Below, one piece after another: positions 41,517 to 50,524 of a stretch of DNA of 64,000 bases. Position 1 is the first letter of the stretch; each line of letters opens with the position of its first letter. Under the pieces are notes generated by a model. It ran no database searches. It was not told the DNA's origin and saw only the letters and a program-made list of their open reading frames with translations. The translations under genes were made by a program, and so were the position numbers. Origin of the DNA: an uncultured Prevotellaceae bacterium (GTDB taxonomy: Bacteria > Bacteroidota > Bacteroidia > Bacteroidales > Muribaculaceae); contig CAMYCE010000001.1 of the NCBI GenBank assembly GCA_947254205.1, positions 1 to 64,000 of the forward strand, written 5' to 3'.

Positions 41517-41600
41517 CATCTCTCCCACTCTGCCACGCTATTTTTTATAAAAAAAGCAAAACAAAGCTAATTTTGCAACACAGCCTGCTGGTTATTTTTA

Positions 41601-41608
41601 TATATTTG
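41601..41608 (+). promoter_or_regulatory. -7 box of the 2-oxoacid oxidoreductase operon
   Basis: TATATTTG at 41601-41608, 38 bases before the ferredoxin ATG. A second match TAATTTTG lies at 41568-41575 and could be an alternative. Confidence 0.55.
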
Positions 41609-41646
41609 CAACAAAAATTTACAATAACAATAAAACAAACAACAAT

Positions 41647-41877
41647 ATGCCAAAAATAAGAGGAGCTGTTATTGTCAACAAAGAGCGCTGCAAGGGTTGC
41701 AACCTGTGTGTTGTGGCTTGCCCATGCAGTGTGCTACAACTACAAGAACACGAAGTCAACAACCGAGGCTATCACTACTCACACATGGCCCAAGCCGAGA
41801 AATGTATTGGTTGCCAGAGTTGTGCATTGGTGTGCCCCGATGCCTGCATTGAGGTTTATAGGGTTGTTGAAAAATAA
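41647..41877 (+). CDS. Ferredoxin-like subunit of 2-oxoacid oxidoreductase
   Basis: 76 aa with two CxxCxxCxxxCP motifs: [12 protein letters not shown] (about residues 14-25) and [12 protein letters not shown] (about 53-64), binding two 4Fe-4S clusters. It is the delta (KorD/VorD-like) subunit that passes electrons from the thiamine-diphosphate centre to ferredoxin. Genes for alpha, beta and gamma subunits follow directly. Confidence 0.94.
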   Translation: MPKIRGAVIVNKERCKGCNLCVVACPCSVLQLQEHEVNNRGYHYSHMAQAEKCIGCQSCALVCPDACIEVYRVVEK

Positions 41878-41906
41878 AAAAAACACCTCCACGTTTAAGA
41901 TTAACA

Positions 41907-42995
41907 ATGAAAGAAGAAGTGAAATTGATGAAGGGCAATGAAGCCCTTGCAATGGCCGCAATACGCTACGGAGCCGACGGATACTTTGGCTACCCCATCA
42001 CCCCGCAATCGGAAGTGCTGGAGAAACTCGAAGAAGAAATGCCTTGGGACACCACCGGCATGGTGGTGTTGCAAGCCGAGAGTGAAATCGCCGCCATCAA
42101 CATGGTGTATGCCGGCGCAAGTTGTGGAAAGGCTGTGATGACCACCACCTCAAGCCCCGGCTTTAGCCTCATGCAAGAGGCTGTGTCCTATATTGCAGCA
42201 AGCGAAGTGCCTGCCTTGCTGGTCAACGTGATGCGCGGTGGCCCCGGACTGGGCACCATACACCCCTCGCAAGCCGACTATTTTCAAGCTACCAAGGGTG
42301 GCGGACATGGCGACTATCGCATGATTGTGCTCGCCCCATCGAGCGTGCAAGAAATGACCGACTTTGTGGCACTGGGTTGGGACTTAGCGTTTAAATATCG
42401 CTGCATTTCCTTGATTCTTGCCGATGGACTCATTGGGCAACTCATGGAAAAAGTGGTGTTGCCCGAGCAACGCCCTCGCCGCACCGAAGAAGAAATCAGG
42501 CAACAATGCCCTTGGGCTCTCACAGGCCGAGGGGGCATGAGACCCAAAAATGTGGTGACATCGCTCGAGCTCGACGACGACAAGATGGAAGAAAACAACC
42601 TGCGTTTTCAAGCCACCTATCGCGAAATTGAGAAGAACGAAAAACGTTGCGAACTCGTGAATTGCGATGATGCCGAATATTTGATAGTGGCATTTGGCAG
42701 TCAAGCGCGTGTGACCATGAAAACCATGGAACTGGCGCGCGAAGAGGGGCTCAAAGTGGGGCTTGCCCGCCCCATCACCTTGTGGCCTTTCCCCGACGAG
42801 CACATCAGGCAAGCTGCCGGGCAAGCCAAAGGTATTCTCGTTGTTGAACTCGATGCCGGGCAGATGATTGAAGACGTGAAACTCGCTGTGAATTGCAATA
42901 TTCCGGTTGAGTTATATGGTCGCTTGGGAGGCAATGTGCCCCCCCCCGACGAGGTGTTACTCGCCTTGAAAGAAAAGTTTATTAACAAGAAATAA
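41907..42995 (+). CDS. 2-oxoacid:ferredoxin oxidoreductase subunit alpha (VorB/KorA-like)
   Basis: 362 aa. Pyrimidine-binding half of the TPP enzyme: KGNEALAMAAIRYGADGYFG, YPITPQSEVLEKLEEEMP and TSSPGFSLMQEAVSYIAASE are diagnostic, and the C-terminal half has AFGSQARVTMKTMELAREEG. The complex oxidises a branched-chain 2-oxoacid or 2-oxoglutarate to the acyl-CoA and reduced ferredoxin; Bacteroidales annotations favour 3-methyl-2-oxobutanoate (Vor), but the substrate is not decided by sequence. The stop TAA shares one base with the next possible ATG. Confidence 0.94.
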   Translation: MKEEVKLMKGNEALAMAAIRYGADGYFGYPITPQSEVLEKLEEEMPWDTTGMVVLQAESEIAAINMVYAGASCGKAVMTTTSSPGFSLMQEAVSYIAASEVPALLVNVMRGGPGLGTIHPSQADYFQATKGGGHGDYRMIVLAPSSVQEMTDFVALGWDLAFKYRCISLILADGLIGQLMEKVVLPEQRPRRTEEEIRQQCPWALTGRGGMRPKNVVTSLELDDDKMEENNLRFQATYREIEKNEKRCELVNCDDAEYLIVAFGSQARVTMKTMELAREEGLKVGLARPITLWPFPDEHIRQAAGQAKGILVVELDAGQMIEDVKLAVNCNIPVELYGRLGGNVPPPDEVLLALKEKFINKK

Positions 42996-43012
42996 TGGGA
43001 GGTTATAACAAA

Positions 43013-43786
43013 ATGGAACTCAAAGATATTGTCAAACCCGAAAATCTTGTTTACAAGAAACCTGCGTTGCTCAACGACGCCCACATGCACTATTGCCCGG
43101 GCTGTAGCCATGGTGTGGTGCACAAGCTGGTGGCACAAGTGATTGAAGAAATGGAGGCCACCGAGATAGCCATTGGCGTGTCGCCGGTGGGCTGTGCCGT
43201 GTTTGCCTACAACTATATCGACATCGACTGGTGTGAAGCTGCCCACGGCAGAGCCACTGCCATGGCAACAGCTATCAAGCGATTGCAACCCGGCAAGATG
43301 GTTTTCTCCTATCAAGGCGATGGTGACTTTGCAGCCATTGGCACAGCCGAGTCGATTCATGCCTGCAACCGTGGCGAGAACATTGTGATTATCTTCATCA
43401 ACAACGCCATTTATGGCATGACAGGCGGCCAAATGGCCCCCACCACTCTCATGGGACAAAAAACCGCCACTTGCCCCTATGGCCGACGTGCCGACTTGAA
43501 TGGCTACCCGCTGGCCATCACGCCACTGCTGGCGCAACTCGATGGCACTGGCTATGTGACCCGCCAAGCAGTGCACACTGCCGCGGCAGTGCGCAAGGCC
43601 AAGGCAGCCATTCGCCATGCCTTTGAAAACAGCATGAACGGCAAGGGAACCTCGGTGGTTGAGATTGTGAGCACCTGCAACACTGGGTGGAAGATGTCGC
43701 CCCAAAAAGCCAACGACTGGATGGTTGAGCACATGTTTGCCAAGTATCCGCTGGGCGACCTTAAAGATATTGATGCAAAGAAATGA
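43013..43786 (+). CDS. 2-oxoacid:ferredoxin oxidoreductase subunit beta (TPP-binding)
   Basis: 257 aa from the ATG at 43013, chosen because GGGAGG (42997-43002) lies 10 bases upstream and the product then starts MELKDIVKPENLVYKKP; an ATG at 42995 would add six residues. Key motifs are HYCPGCSHGVVHKLVAQVI, GVSPVGCAVFAY and the TPP-binding GDGDFAAIGTAE...NNAIYGMTGGQMAPTT. The stop overlaps the gamma-subunit region by 4 bases with an upstream ATG. Confidence 0.94.
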   Translation: MELKDIVKPENLVYKKPALLNDAHMHYCPGCSHGVVHKLVAQVIEEMEATEIAIGVSPVGCAVFAYNYIDIDWCEAAHGRATAMATAIKRLQPGKMVFSYQGDGDFAAIGTAESIHACNRGENIVIIFINNAIYGMTGGQMAPTTLMGQKTATCPYGRRADLNGYPLAITPLLAQLDGTGYVTRQAVHTAAAVRKAKAAIRHAFENSMNGKGTSVVEIVSTCNTGWKMSPQKANDWMVEHMFAKYPLGDLKDIDAKK

Positions 43787-43800
43787 TGGAGGACAAAGCA

Positions 43801-44361
43801 ATGAAAGAAGAATTGATTATAGCCGGATTTGGCGGACAAGGAGTGCTCTCGATGGGCAAAATTCTTGCCTATTCGGGACTCATGGAAGACAAAGAGGTGA
43901 CTTGGATGCCATCTTATGGACCAGAACAGCGTGGTGGCACAGCCAACGTGACGGTGATATTGAGCGATGAGCGCATCAGCTCGCCCGTGCTCAATGCTTT
44001 TGACACCGTGATTGTGCTCAATCAACAAAGCCTCGACCGCTTTGAAAGCAAGGTTAAACCCGGAGGCATTCTCATCTACGACAGCTATGGCATTCACACT
44101 CCACCCAAGCGCACCGACATCAAAATCTACAAGATTGATGCCACCGAGGCATCAATCGAGATGCAAAATGCCAAGTCGTTTAACATGATTGTGCTGGGTG
44201 CCTATCTCAAGGTGAAACCCACTGTGAGCATGGAAAGTGTGATTAAAGGCTTGAAGAAAAGCCTGCCCGAACGCCACTGGAATCTCATTCCCATGAATGA
44301 AGAAGCGCTCAAAAAAGGAGCAAGCCTCGTTGCCCCCCAATCGGTCATTAGGTCGCAATAA
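43801..44361 (+). CDS. 2-oxoacid:ferredoxin oxidoreductase subunit gamma, 3' end supplied by repeat
   Basis: 186 aa from the ATG at 43801, which has GGAGG (43788-43792) 8 bases upstream; an earlier ATG at 43783 overlaps the beta stop. The family motif is LIIAGFGGQGVLSMGKILAY with PSYGPEQRGGTANV. After EEALKKGASLV the frame enters repeat copy 3, so the last residues (APQSVIRSQ) and the TAA stop come from the repeat rather than from the gene's own end. The catalytic fold should be complete, so function is probably kept. Confidence 0.93.
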   Translation: MKEELIIAGFGGQGVLSMGKILAYSGLMEDKEVTWMPSYGPEQRGGTANVTVILSDERISSPVLNAFDTVIVLNQQSLDRFESKVKPGGILIYDSYGIHTPPKRTDIKIYKIDATEASIEMQNAKSFNMIVLGAYLKVKPTVSMESVIKGLKKSLPERHWNLIPMNEEALKKGASLVAPQSVIRSQ

Positions 44362-44426
44362 GAAAATATCTTAGGCTTTTCCTTGCCTTTGTCAAAAACA
44401 AAGAAACCTAATGACCGATTTGGGTT
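44333..44426. repeat. Palindrome-ended 3'-end repeat, copy 3 (94 bp)
   Basis: Starts CCCCCCAATCGGTCATTAGG (44333-44352) and ends CCTAATGACCGATTTGGGTT (44407-44426). It has the same centre as the other copies (AAGAAAATATCTTAGGC, then CAAAGGCAAGG complement) and lacks the copy 1 insertion. It provides the stop codon (44359-44361) of the gamma-subunit gene. Confidence 0.9.
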
Positions 44427-44465
44427 GAAGAGTAGCATGGTGCACAACCATTATTGCAAAACAAG

Positions 44466-44497
44466 GGCACAACTCGCTGTGGTTGCAGGGTTGTGCC
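44466..44497 (+). terminator. Terminator-like hairpin
   Basis: GGCACAAC (44466-44473) pairs with GTTGTGCC (44490-44497) and is followed by TTTACTG; it may be the original terminator of the oxidoreductase operon, now separated from it by the repeat. Confidence 0.6.
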
Positions 44498-44527
44498 TTT
44501 ACTGTACCGGTCACCCACGAGTGCCTT

Positions 44528-44586
44528 TAATTGAGAAAATTGACCAACATGCCAAATTGCCTGAATGGCTTTTTGAATTGTGAGGC
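44528..44586 (-). pseudogene. Relic of a porin 3' end
   Basis: On the minus strand this stretch encodes QFKKPFRQFGMLVNFLN then TAA (stop at 44528-44530). The last 33 bases match the 3' end of the intact porin gene (46298-46330) at 28 of 33 positions. In protein terms RQFGMLVNFLN lines up with LQLGVSVNFLN, a C-terminal beta-strand ending in an aromatic-containing motif. No upstream remainder of a barrel exists, because the membrane-protein gene ends at 44587. It looks like the tail of a lost paralogue or a recombination scar. Confidence 0.5.
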
Positions 44587-46281
44587 CTATAGGTGTTGGC
44601 TTGCAGGTGCATAAAGCACAAAATGACTATCGCAATACACAACATGATAGCCCCATTTCAATTTGTAGCTGTTGAGCACTTTCAATTTCTCATTTTTTTG
44701 AAAGTCGGTTTCTTGCTCATATTGATGTAGATGCTCAGGAGCGGCTGTACCCCAAAACTCTCCTATCGTGCTGAATTTTTGTTGCAACAATAATGGGTGA
44801 ACCTTGCTGTGCGACAATTTATAATTCAACGCCTCGGCACTCAACAACTCGGGCCACGAGCAACCCACGTGAGGACGAGTGTGAGTGAGATAGTTAATCA
44901 TGCTTCCGCTTCCATACACCATGAGCGTGTCGCCACTTTTTATCCATGGCGATATTCCTTTCAAAAGATTATTGATAACATGGGCACGATAAGGGGTTGT
45001 CATCACGCCACGAGCCCTATCGGCATGAATGGTTGCATGATGCACAGCATAGTTGCCTCCATCAAAATAAGGTCCATCAATCAACACATGCCCCACACAT
45101 GCGAGCAAGAAAATGGCAAAATAAACCACAAAACGTCGCTTGAGCCAAAGCAATGATGCAACAGGTGCTGCAACAAAGGCAATGATGCTTCCATTGTTGA
45201 ATGCTCCATCACTACCCAAAGGAAAAACCAAGAGCATGAACAAGCCTAACCAAGCCCATATTTTCAATTCATAGGGTTGGGTAATAATGACAACAATACC
45301 GGAAAACAACACCCACACCCACACCACAGTGAAAGAGTGTGCACGCCACAAAAACCAAGCCATGGCAAGAAAACTTGCCCCCCAAGACAAGGCGATAATC
45401 AATTTATTCTTGCTCAACCCATGAGCTATTGCCGGCAAAACAAGGCAACCTCCCAACTTCACAGCAGTCCACAATGCCATTGCATAAAAAGAGAGCTGCA
45501 CCATGATGAGATGAGACAATGAATGGGTTTGTTCACCAGTGGCATCTTGTGCAATGCTGCGCAATTCCTCTATATTAGCAAGAAAAATGTTGAAGTGCCC
45601 TGCTACAAGCATCAATGCAATCACACTTGCCCATGCCATTATCAAACCGGCAAAATACCACGTCACACACCAAGCAACACGTCGCCATGGCACAAAAATG
45701 TAATGGCGAGAAATCAAGACTATAAAAATAATGAAGACCGACAACACATTGGGAACGCGAGTAAAACAGTTGAGCCCTATGGCCAAACCTGCCAGCATAA
45801 AATAATAAAACTTTCTAAGAGTCAACCCTCTATAAAGCCAAACAATGGCAAGAATATAGAACAAAAGCGTGAATAAATCGTGATTGATTGCATAAACCGG
45901 CTTGGCATAACCCACCACTACAAGGACAAAGCCAAGCATGATAGCCGAGGTGGGCACAATCTCTTTCAAATTGCTATAAAGAATCTTCATCACCGCCAAG
46001 CACAACGCAACACCCGCCAATCTCATTCCCACAAGGCCCATAGTGGGAAATAGCCACTGCAATGCCCCTCCCAACACGCCACTCAAATAATACATGAAAT
46101 TGTAGCTCACCGACTCAGGATTTGTGAAGATATTGTCGTAGAACGTGAGATAAAAACCACTATCGCAAGTTTCAAATCCCCAAAACACTCCAAGCAGCAT
46201 GTAGCAACCCAGCAACATTAAAACCACAGCCATGCTGCGTGTGCCATGCGACTCAATGCTATGATGTAGCTGGGAAAGCAT
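44587..46281 (-). CDS. Polytopic membrane protein, GT-C glycosyltransferase-like
   Basis: 564 aa with about 11-12 hydrophobic helices in residues 15-410 and a soluble C-terminal part of ~150 residues. The first loop contains WGFETCDSGFYLTFYDNIF; an acidic motif in this first extracytoplasmic loop is characteristic of GT-C enzymes such as ArnT and PMT, which use polyprenyl-phosphate sugars. The C-terminal domain (SGDTLMVYGSGSMINYLTHT) also resembles that of such proteins. I do not recognise a specific family. It lies upstream of the porin relic and 16 bp downstream of the intact porin gene, on the same strand. Confidence 0.65.
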   Translation of the reverse strand: MLSQLHHSIESHGTRSMAVVLMLLGCYMLLGVFWGFETCDSGFYLTFYDNIFTNPESVSYNFMYYLSGVLGGALQWLFPTMGLVGMRLAGVALCLAVMKILYSNLKEIVPTSAIMLGFVLVVVGYAKPVYAINHDLFTLLFYILAIVWLYRGLTLRKFYYFMLAGLAIGLNCFTRVPNVLSVFIIFIVLISRHYIFVPWRRVAWCVTWYFAGLIMAWASVIALMLVAGHFNIFLANIEELRSIAQDATGEQTHSLSHLIMVQLSFYAMALWTAVKLGGCLVLPAIAHGLSKNKLIIALSWGASFLAMAWFLWRAHSFTVVWVWVLFSGIVVIITQPYELKIWAWLGLFMLLVFPLGSDGAFNNGSIIAFVAAPVASLLWLKRRFVVYFAIFLLACVGHVLIDGPYFDGGNYAVHHATIHADRARGVMTTPYRAHVINNLLKGISPWIKSGDTLMVYGSGSMINYLTHTRPHVGCSWPELLSAEALNYKLSHSKVHPLLLQQKFSTIGEFWGTAAPEHLHQYEQETDFQKNEKLKVLNSYKLKWGYHVVYCDSHFVLYAPASQHL

Positions 46282-46296
46282 TTTCAGGAAAAATTT

Positions 46297-48276
46297 TCAA
46301 TTGAGGAAATTGACCGACACGCCCAATTGCAAGCGTGAGGGATTGAGGGGATAGTGGGGCACGGCAAAGTAGTGGTTGCCACCAAACAAGCCCTTGTTGA
46401 AGTGGCTATACATCACAAAGAATCGTGCCTGCTTCATCTTGAAATTGGCATAAAGATTCATCATGGCAAAGTCGCCACATTTCACTGCGCTTTGGTTATT
46501 GAAGCTCATTGTGGCAGGGTTGAAGGCAGGAGCATGATAGCTGGTGTAGTAGTTGCCGTCGATGCCCAGTTGGACATGCAACACTCGTGCCACTGTGAAG
46601 GTGAAGTAGAGGTTGCTATAAACCGAAAACTTGGGCAGTGGCAAAATGTGACTATTGGAAGTGGCTTGATAGGTCACCTCGTTGTCCCAATGCAAGGCCT
46701 TGAACTGCAATTGTTGCTTGAGTGTGGCATTCAGCACATGAATGGGGGCACTGTGTTGCTGAGGGGTGCCCTCTGTGCCAAAATAAATGTAGTTTTTCAA
46801 TGTTTCATAGCCCACGTTCACATTGCTACCCGTGAAGGGCACATTGAGCACACCCCCCACTCTCAATCGTTTTTCTTTGGCAAAATCGTTGCTCCAAGCA
46901 TAGTGATTGGACACAAAATGCTTGAGCAGATAGGGAGCTTCGAGATTCTTGAAATAGCCATAGCCCTGCAACGTGACGGTGTCGCCCAGCAAGCGCATTT
47001 TGGTCGAGACTTCCCCCTTCACGTCAATATCGCCCACCACATCGCCCAGCACGCCAAATTGTGCTGTGGCATCATAGGTCAAGATTGAGCCATGCTGCTT
47101 GGTGAGTTGCCCGCCCACCCATGCCACATGCTCGGTGTGGCTATGGTCGACTGCCACCGGCAATTTTTCAAGTCCCTTGGGAGGGGTGGTGCCTGTCACG
47201 CTATCGGTGGCTTGGGTGTAGCCACGCAACTCATGGGTGCCATAGAGCGAAAAGCCAAACTTGGCATATCGGTTGAAGCCCTCAAGCAGCGACACTCCCA
47301 CGGTGTTGCGCAGTCGGTGATAACTGGTGGTTTCATCGGTTCCGCCCAAACCCAAATAGGTGTGTTTAAAAAATGAGGTGTCTTGCGCGCCCGACTTGTT
47401 CAAGAAGTTGTGCCGCCCGTCTTTATAATCCATAGTCCAAATGAAACTGGTGACGGGAATATAGGTTTTGCCCTTGATAGTGTCGGTGATTGAGTCGCGC
47501 TCATAGTGGTAGTAGCCCACCTTGTAGCGATGATTCATATAGAACTCCTTGCCCGACAACTTGGTTTGGGCAGCAGTGAGACGAGTGGAAATATCTTTGG
47601 CCGACACCTTGGTTTCGCCTCCTTGCACGGCAGCAGGGTCGGTGATATAGCGGTCGTCGACAATGCCACCACTCTCTTTGGCCGTGATGCTATAATGATT
47701 GAAAAATGCCTGCATCTCATAGCGATCGCCCATGTAGGAGCCAAATAAACTCCATCGAAAATTTTTGGCGGCCTGAAAATCATAGGCTCCCTTGCTATAA
47801 ATGTAGTCGAGAGCCCCCCCCACCTCTATTCTTTTATCGACATTGCCACTAAACAAGGCTTGAGTGTGGTCTTGGTTGCTGTGCTTGTCGCCACCGGTTG
47901 AGTGTGCCAACACAGTCATGGGAATGCGTGTGTTGTAGTAGCGTTGAGTGGTCACACTGGGAATCCATGCCTGCATGGCATCTTCAAAGAAAAAATCGCT
48001 GGTAGCAGGTCGCTGAAAAAACACTTGGTTTTGAGCCTCGGCACCATAGTTGCCCGTGGTGGCCCACACATTGCTGTGCATTGAGGGGACAAACCCTTTG
48101 TGGTAGTTGAAATGCAATGTGTCGAGAGTCGAAGCATAGTGCAACCCAAGAGGCTCACCAATGGTCCAAGCATAGGAGGGAGCTATCACTTGCTGTTTTT
48201 TCTTGGCCTCAGCAGTGCTTGCAACCATTGCCACAAGCAGCACAGCCATTATCATTTTCATTGCACGCTGTTTCAT
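46297..48276 (-). CDS. Putative porin (Porin_10-like outer membrane beta-barrel)
   Basis: 659 aa with a signal peptide (MIMAVLLVAMVASTAEA). The mature start SYAWTIGEPLGLHYASTLDT and RRIPMTVLAHSTGG-like segment, many alternating aromatic strands (YHHYERDSITDTIKGKTYIP, RFFVMYSHFNKGLFGGNHYF) and the final strand LQLGVSVNFLN indicate a large barrel of the Bacteroidetes porin type. It would form a channel or uptake pore in the outer membrane. It is probably in one transcript with the RluA gene 29 bp upstream. The terminal 11 codons are echoed by a relic at 44528-44586. Confidence 0.8.
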   Translation of the reverse strand: MKQRAMKMIMAVLLVAMVASTAEAKKKQQVIAPSYAWTIGEPLGLHYASTLDTLHFNYHKGFVPSMHSNVWATTGNYGAEAQNQVFFQRPATSDFFFEDAMQAWIPSVTTQRYYNTRIPMTVLAHSTGGDKHSNQDHTQALFSGNVDKRIEVGGALDYIYSKGAYDFQAAKNFRWSLFGSYMGDRYEMQAFFNHYSITAKESGGIVDDRYITDPAAVQGGETKVSAKDISTRLTAAQTKLSGKEFYMNHRYKVGYYHYERDSITDTIKGKTYIPVTSFIWTMDYKDGRHNFLNKSGAQDTSFFKHTYLGLGGTDETTSYHRLRNTVGVSLLEGFNRYAKFGFSLYGTHELRGYTQATDSVTGTTPPKGLEKLPVAVDHSHTEHVAWVGGQLTKQHGSILTYDATAQFGVLGDVVGDIDVKGEVSTKMRLLGDTVTLQGYGYFKNLEAPYLLKHFVSNHYAWSNDFAKEKRLRVGGVLNVPFTGSNVNVGYETLKNYIYFGTEGTPQQHSAPIHVLNATLKQQLQFKALHWDNEVTYQATSNSHILPLPKFSVYSNLYFTFTVARVLHVQLGIDGNYYTSYHAPAFNPATMSFNNQSAVKCGDFAMMNLYANFKMKQARFFVMYSHFNKGLFGGNHYFAVPHYPLNPSRLQLGVSVNFLN

Positions 48277-48305
48277 GTCACTCTTGCATTTGTCATCATT
48301 GAGCG

Positions 48306-49250
48306 TTATTCGTTATCCAAGAAAGGAGTCTTGAAAAACGATAGGAAATACTCAGGGAAAGGTGTTTCAAAAAATAAGGGTTCGTGGGTGCGAGGCTGAT
48401 AGAAAGCCAGCCTGAAGGCGTGCAGGCACATGCGCCTTGCATCGGTTGTGCTGCCATACTTGTAATCGCCCACAATGGGGTGATGCAACACTTGCATGTG
48501 CACCCTGATTTGGTTTTTGCGCCCTGTGTTGAGGTGAAGCTCAAGCAAGGCAAAATCGTCGTTTTGCTCCAGCAGTTGCCAATCGGTGCTTGCCCACTTG
48601 CCTCCATTATCGGTGCGACTGCTCACTATCTTGAGGCTGGGCGTGTCTTTGAGCCAGCTCTCGATGTGGCCATAGTCTTTTTCCATGGGATTTTCTACCA
48701 CTGCCACATAGCGACGGTCGATAATCGTTTGATGCCAATCGGCAATTAAGAGTTGCTGTGCCTCAACACTCTTGGCATAGACCATGAGCCCCGATGTGCG
48801 AGTGTCGAGTCGATGCACCACATGGGCACGGCAATGCTGATGGTTATCGGCAAAATAGCAATCGAGCAATGTCTTCATGTTCAAGCTATTGCGCCCCACC
48901 CCCATCGAGAGCACTTCATCGGCTTTGTCAACAACTATCACATCATAGTCTTCATACACCACATCAAAGTAGCGTTGATAGTTCAAGCGACCTTGCATCG
49001 ATGTGCCAGGGTGCTTGCTCACTTCGACCAGCATGTTGGGCATGACCTGAAAATTAAAGCGTGTCTGCACCTCATGATCCACCAAAACCCCTCCTGCGTT
49101 TAAAATAGCTTTAGCCTTGTTTCGGCTGATGCCATCGAGCTTTTTCATGACAAAATCTATCAAGCTCATTTCTTCTCTCGACAGGAATTGGGTGTATTGT
49201 GCATCGAAGTGTGGCACTCCACCTTTGTGTTGTTGATGATCGTGACTCAT
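48306..49250 (-). CDS. RluA-family pseudouridine synthase
   Basis: 314 aa. N-terminal S4 RNA-binding domain (LIDFVMKKLDGISRNKAKAI, GGVLVDHEVQTRFNFQV), then the catalytic domain with HRLDTRTSGLMVYAKS, in which the Asp of HRLD is the catalytic residue. LHTGRKNQIRVH-type motif appears as LNTGRKNQIRVHMQVLHHPI. It isomerises specific uridines in rRNA. Its start follows a hairpin-promoter hybrid at 49262-49299. Confidence 0.93.
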   Translation of the reverse strand: MSHDHQQHKGGVPHFDAQYTQFLSREEMSLIDFVMKKLDGISRNKAKAILNAGGVLVDHEVQTRFNFQVMPNMLVEVSKHPGTSMQGRLNYQRYFDVVYEDYDVIVVDKADEVLSMGVGRNSLNMKTLLDCYFADNHQHCRAHVVHRLDTRTSGLMVYAKSVEAQQLLIADWHQTIIDRRYVAVVENPMEKDYGHIESWLKDTPSLKIVSSRTDNGGKWASTDWQLLEQNDDFALLELHLNTGRKNQIRVHMQVLHHPIVGDYKYGSTTDARRMCLHAFRLAFYQPRTHEPLFFETPFPEYFLSFFKTPFLDNE

Positions 49251-49251
49251 A

Positions 49252-49299
49252 AAAAAAATAATGCGATATTTCCATTACAAAAGTAGTGAAAATATCGCA
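49252..49299 (-). terminator. dnaJ terminator with rluA promoter in its loop
   Basis: On the minus strand TGCGATATTT (49299-49290) pairs perfectly with AAATATCGCA (49271-49262) and is followed by TTATTTTTTTT just before the rluA ATG. The 18-nt loop contains TACTTTTG (49285-49278), a TAnnTTTG -7 box. So dnaJ transcripts should end here while rluA transcripts start within the stem. Confidence 0.8.
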
Positions 49300-49321
49300 A
49301 TCATGTGTTGTGTGTCGTCGC

Positions 49322-50497
49322 TTAGTTGTCGAAGATGTGACGCAAGCGACTAAAAATGCGCTCTTTGGTCGATTGTGAGGGCTTCACATTTGATGAGTCG
49401 CGCAAGGCTTCAAAGGCACGGCGCTCATCATCGGTGAGCGTTTCGGGAATATATACCATCACATTGATGAGCAAGTCGCCCTTGCCATAACCATCGGTTG
49501 ATGGCACCCCCTTGCCACGCAGTCGCAACACCTTACCGGGCTGTGTGCCGGGCTGAATGGTGACACGTGCATGACCGTCGATTGTGGGCACCTCAACTTT
49601 GCCACCAAACACTGCTGTGGGAATGTCGAGCATGAGGTTATAAATCAAGTCGTTGCCATCGCGTTGCAATTGGGCATCGCGCTCCTCCTCAATCACAATG
49701 AGCAAGTCGCCCGGAATGCCTCCACCGGGAGCATCATTGCCTTTGCCGCTCATTTTGAGAGTCATGCCCTCGCCCACACCGGCAGGAATGTTAATCGACA
49801 CGATGTCGTCTTTGCGCACAAGTCCCTTGCCTCCACACTCGGGGCAACGCTCCTTGATGATTTTTCCACTACCGCCACAGGTGTGGCAGGTGCTTTGGGT
49901 TTGCATTTGCCCCAAAATGGTGCGTTGCACACGCATCTCCACACCGCTACCACCACAAGTGGGGCAGGTTTCTTGTGCTGTGCCGTTTTTGGCTCCGGTG
50001 CCATGACAGGCGTCGCAGGAAACCATGCGCGGAATTTTGAGTTTCTTTTCAACGCCACCGGCCACATCTTTGAGATTGACACGCACACGCACACGCAAGT
50101 CGGAGCCTCGTTGCATGCGACGGCCACCCGATGACCGACGGCCACCAAAACCACCAAAGAAGTCGCCAAAGCCACCTCCTCCAAAAATATCGCCAAACTG
50201 CGAGAAAATATCGTCCATCGACATGCCTGCACCGCCAAAACCTCCTGCGCCACCGTCCATTCCGGCAAATCCAAATTGGTCATATCGGGCACGCTTGTCG
50301 GGGTCGCTCAACACATCATAGGCCTCGGCGGCTTCTTTAAATTTTTCTTCGGCATTCTTTTTTTCTTCGTCGCTCTTGCCTTGCTGACGGTCGGGGTGAA
50401 ACTGAATGGCCATTTTGCGATAAGCCTTTTTAAGCTCATCGGCACTGGCATTCTTTTGGACCCCTAACACTTCATAATAATCTCTTTTTTGTGCCAT
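49322..50497 (-). CDS. dnaJ: Chaperone protein DnaJ
   Basis: 391 aa. J domain with the HPD triad ([20 protein letters not shown]), Gly/Phe-rich linker, then four CxxCxGxG zinc repeats: [40 protein letters not shown]. The C-terminal substrate-binding domain has [20 protein letters not shown]. It stimulates DnaK ATPase and delivers unfolded proteins. It follows grpE by 27 bp; dnaK is not in the window. Confidence 0.97.
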   Translation of the reverse strand: MAQKRDYYEVLGVQKNASADELKKAYRKMAIQFHPDRQQGKSDEEKKNAEEKFKEAAEAYDVLSDPDKRARYDQFGFAGMDGGAGGFGGAGMSMDDIFSQFGDIFGGGGFGDFFGGFGGRRSSGGRRMQRGSDLRVRVRVNLKDVAGGVEKKLKIPRMVSCDACHGTGAKNGTAQETCPTCGGSGVEMRVQRTILGQMQTQSTCHTCGGSGKIIKERCPECGGKGLVRKDDIVSINIPAGVGEGMTLKMSGKGNDAPGGGIPGDLLIVIEEERDAQLQRDGNDLIYNLMLDIPTAVFGGKVEVPTIDGHARVTIQPGTQPGKVLRLRGKGVPSTDGYGKGDLLINVMVYIPETLTDDERRAFEALRDSSNVKPSQSTKERIFSRLRHIFDN

Positions 50498-50524
50498 AAT
50501 AAGTCAAAACACACGATAATATTA

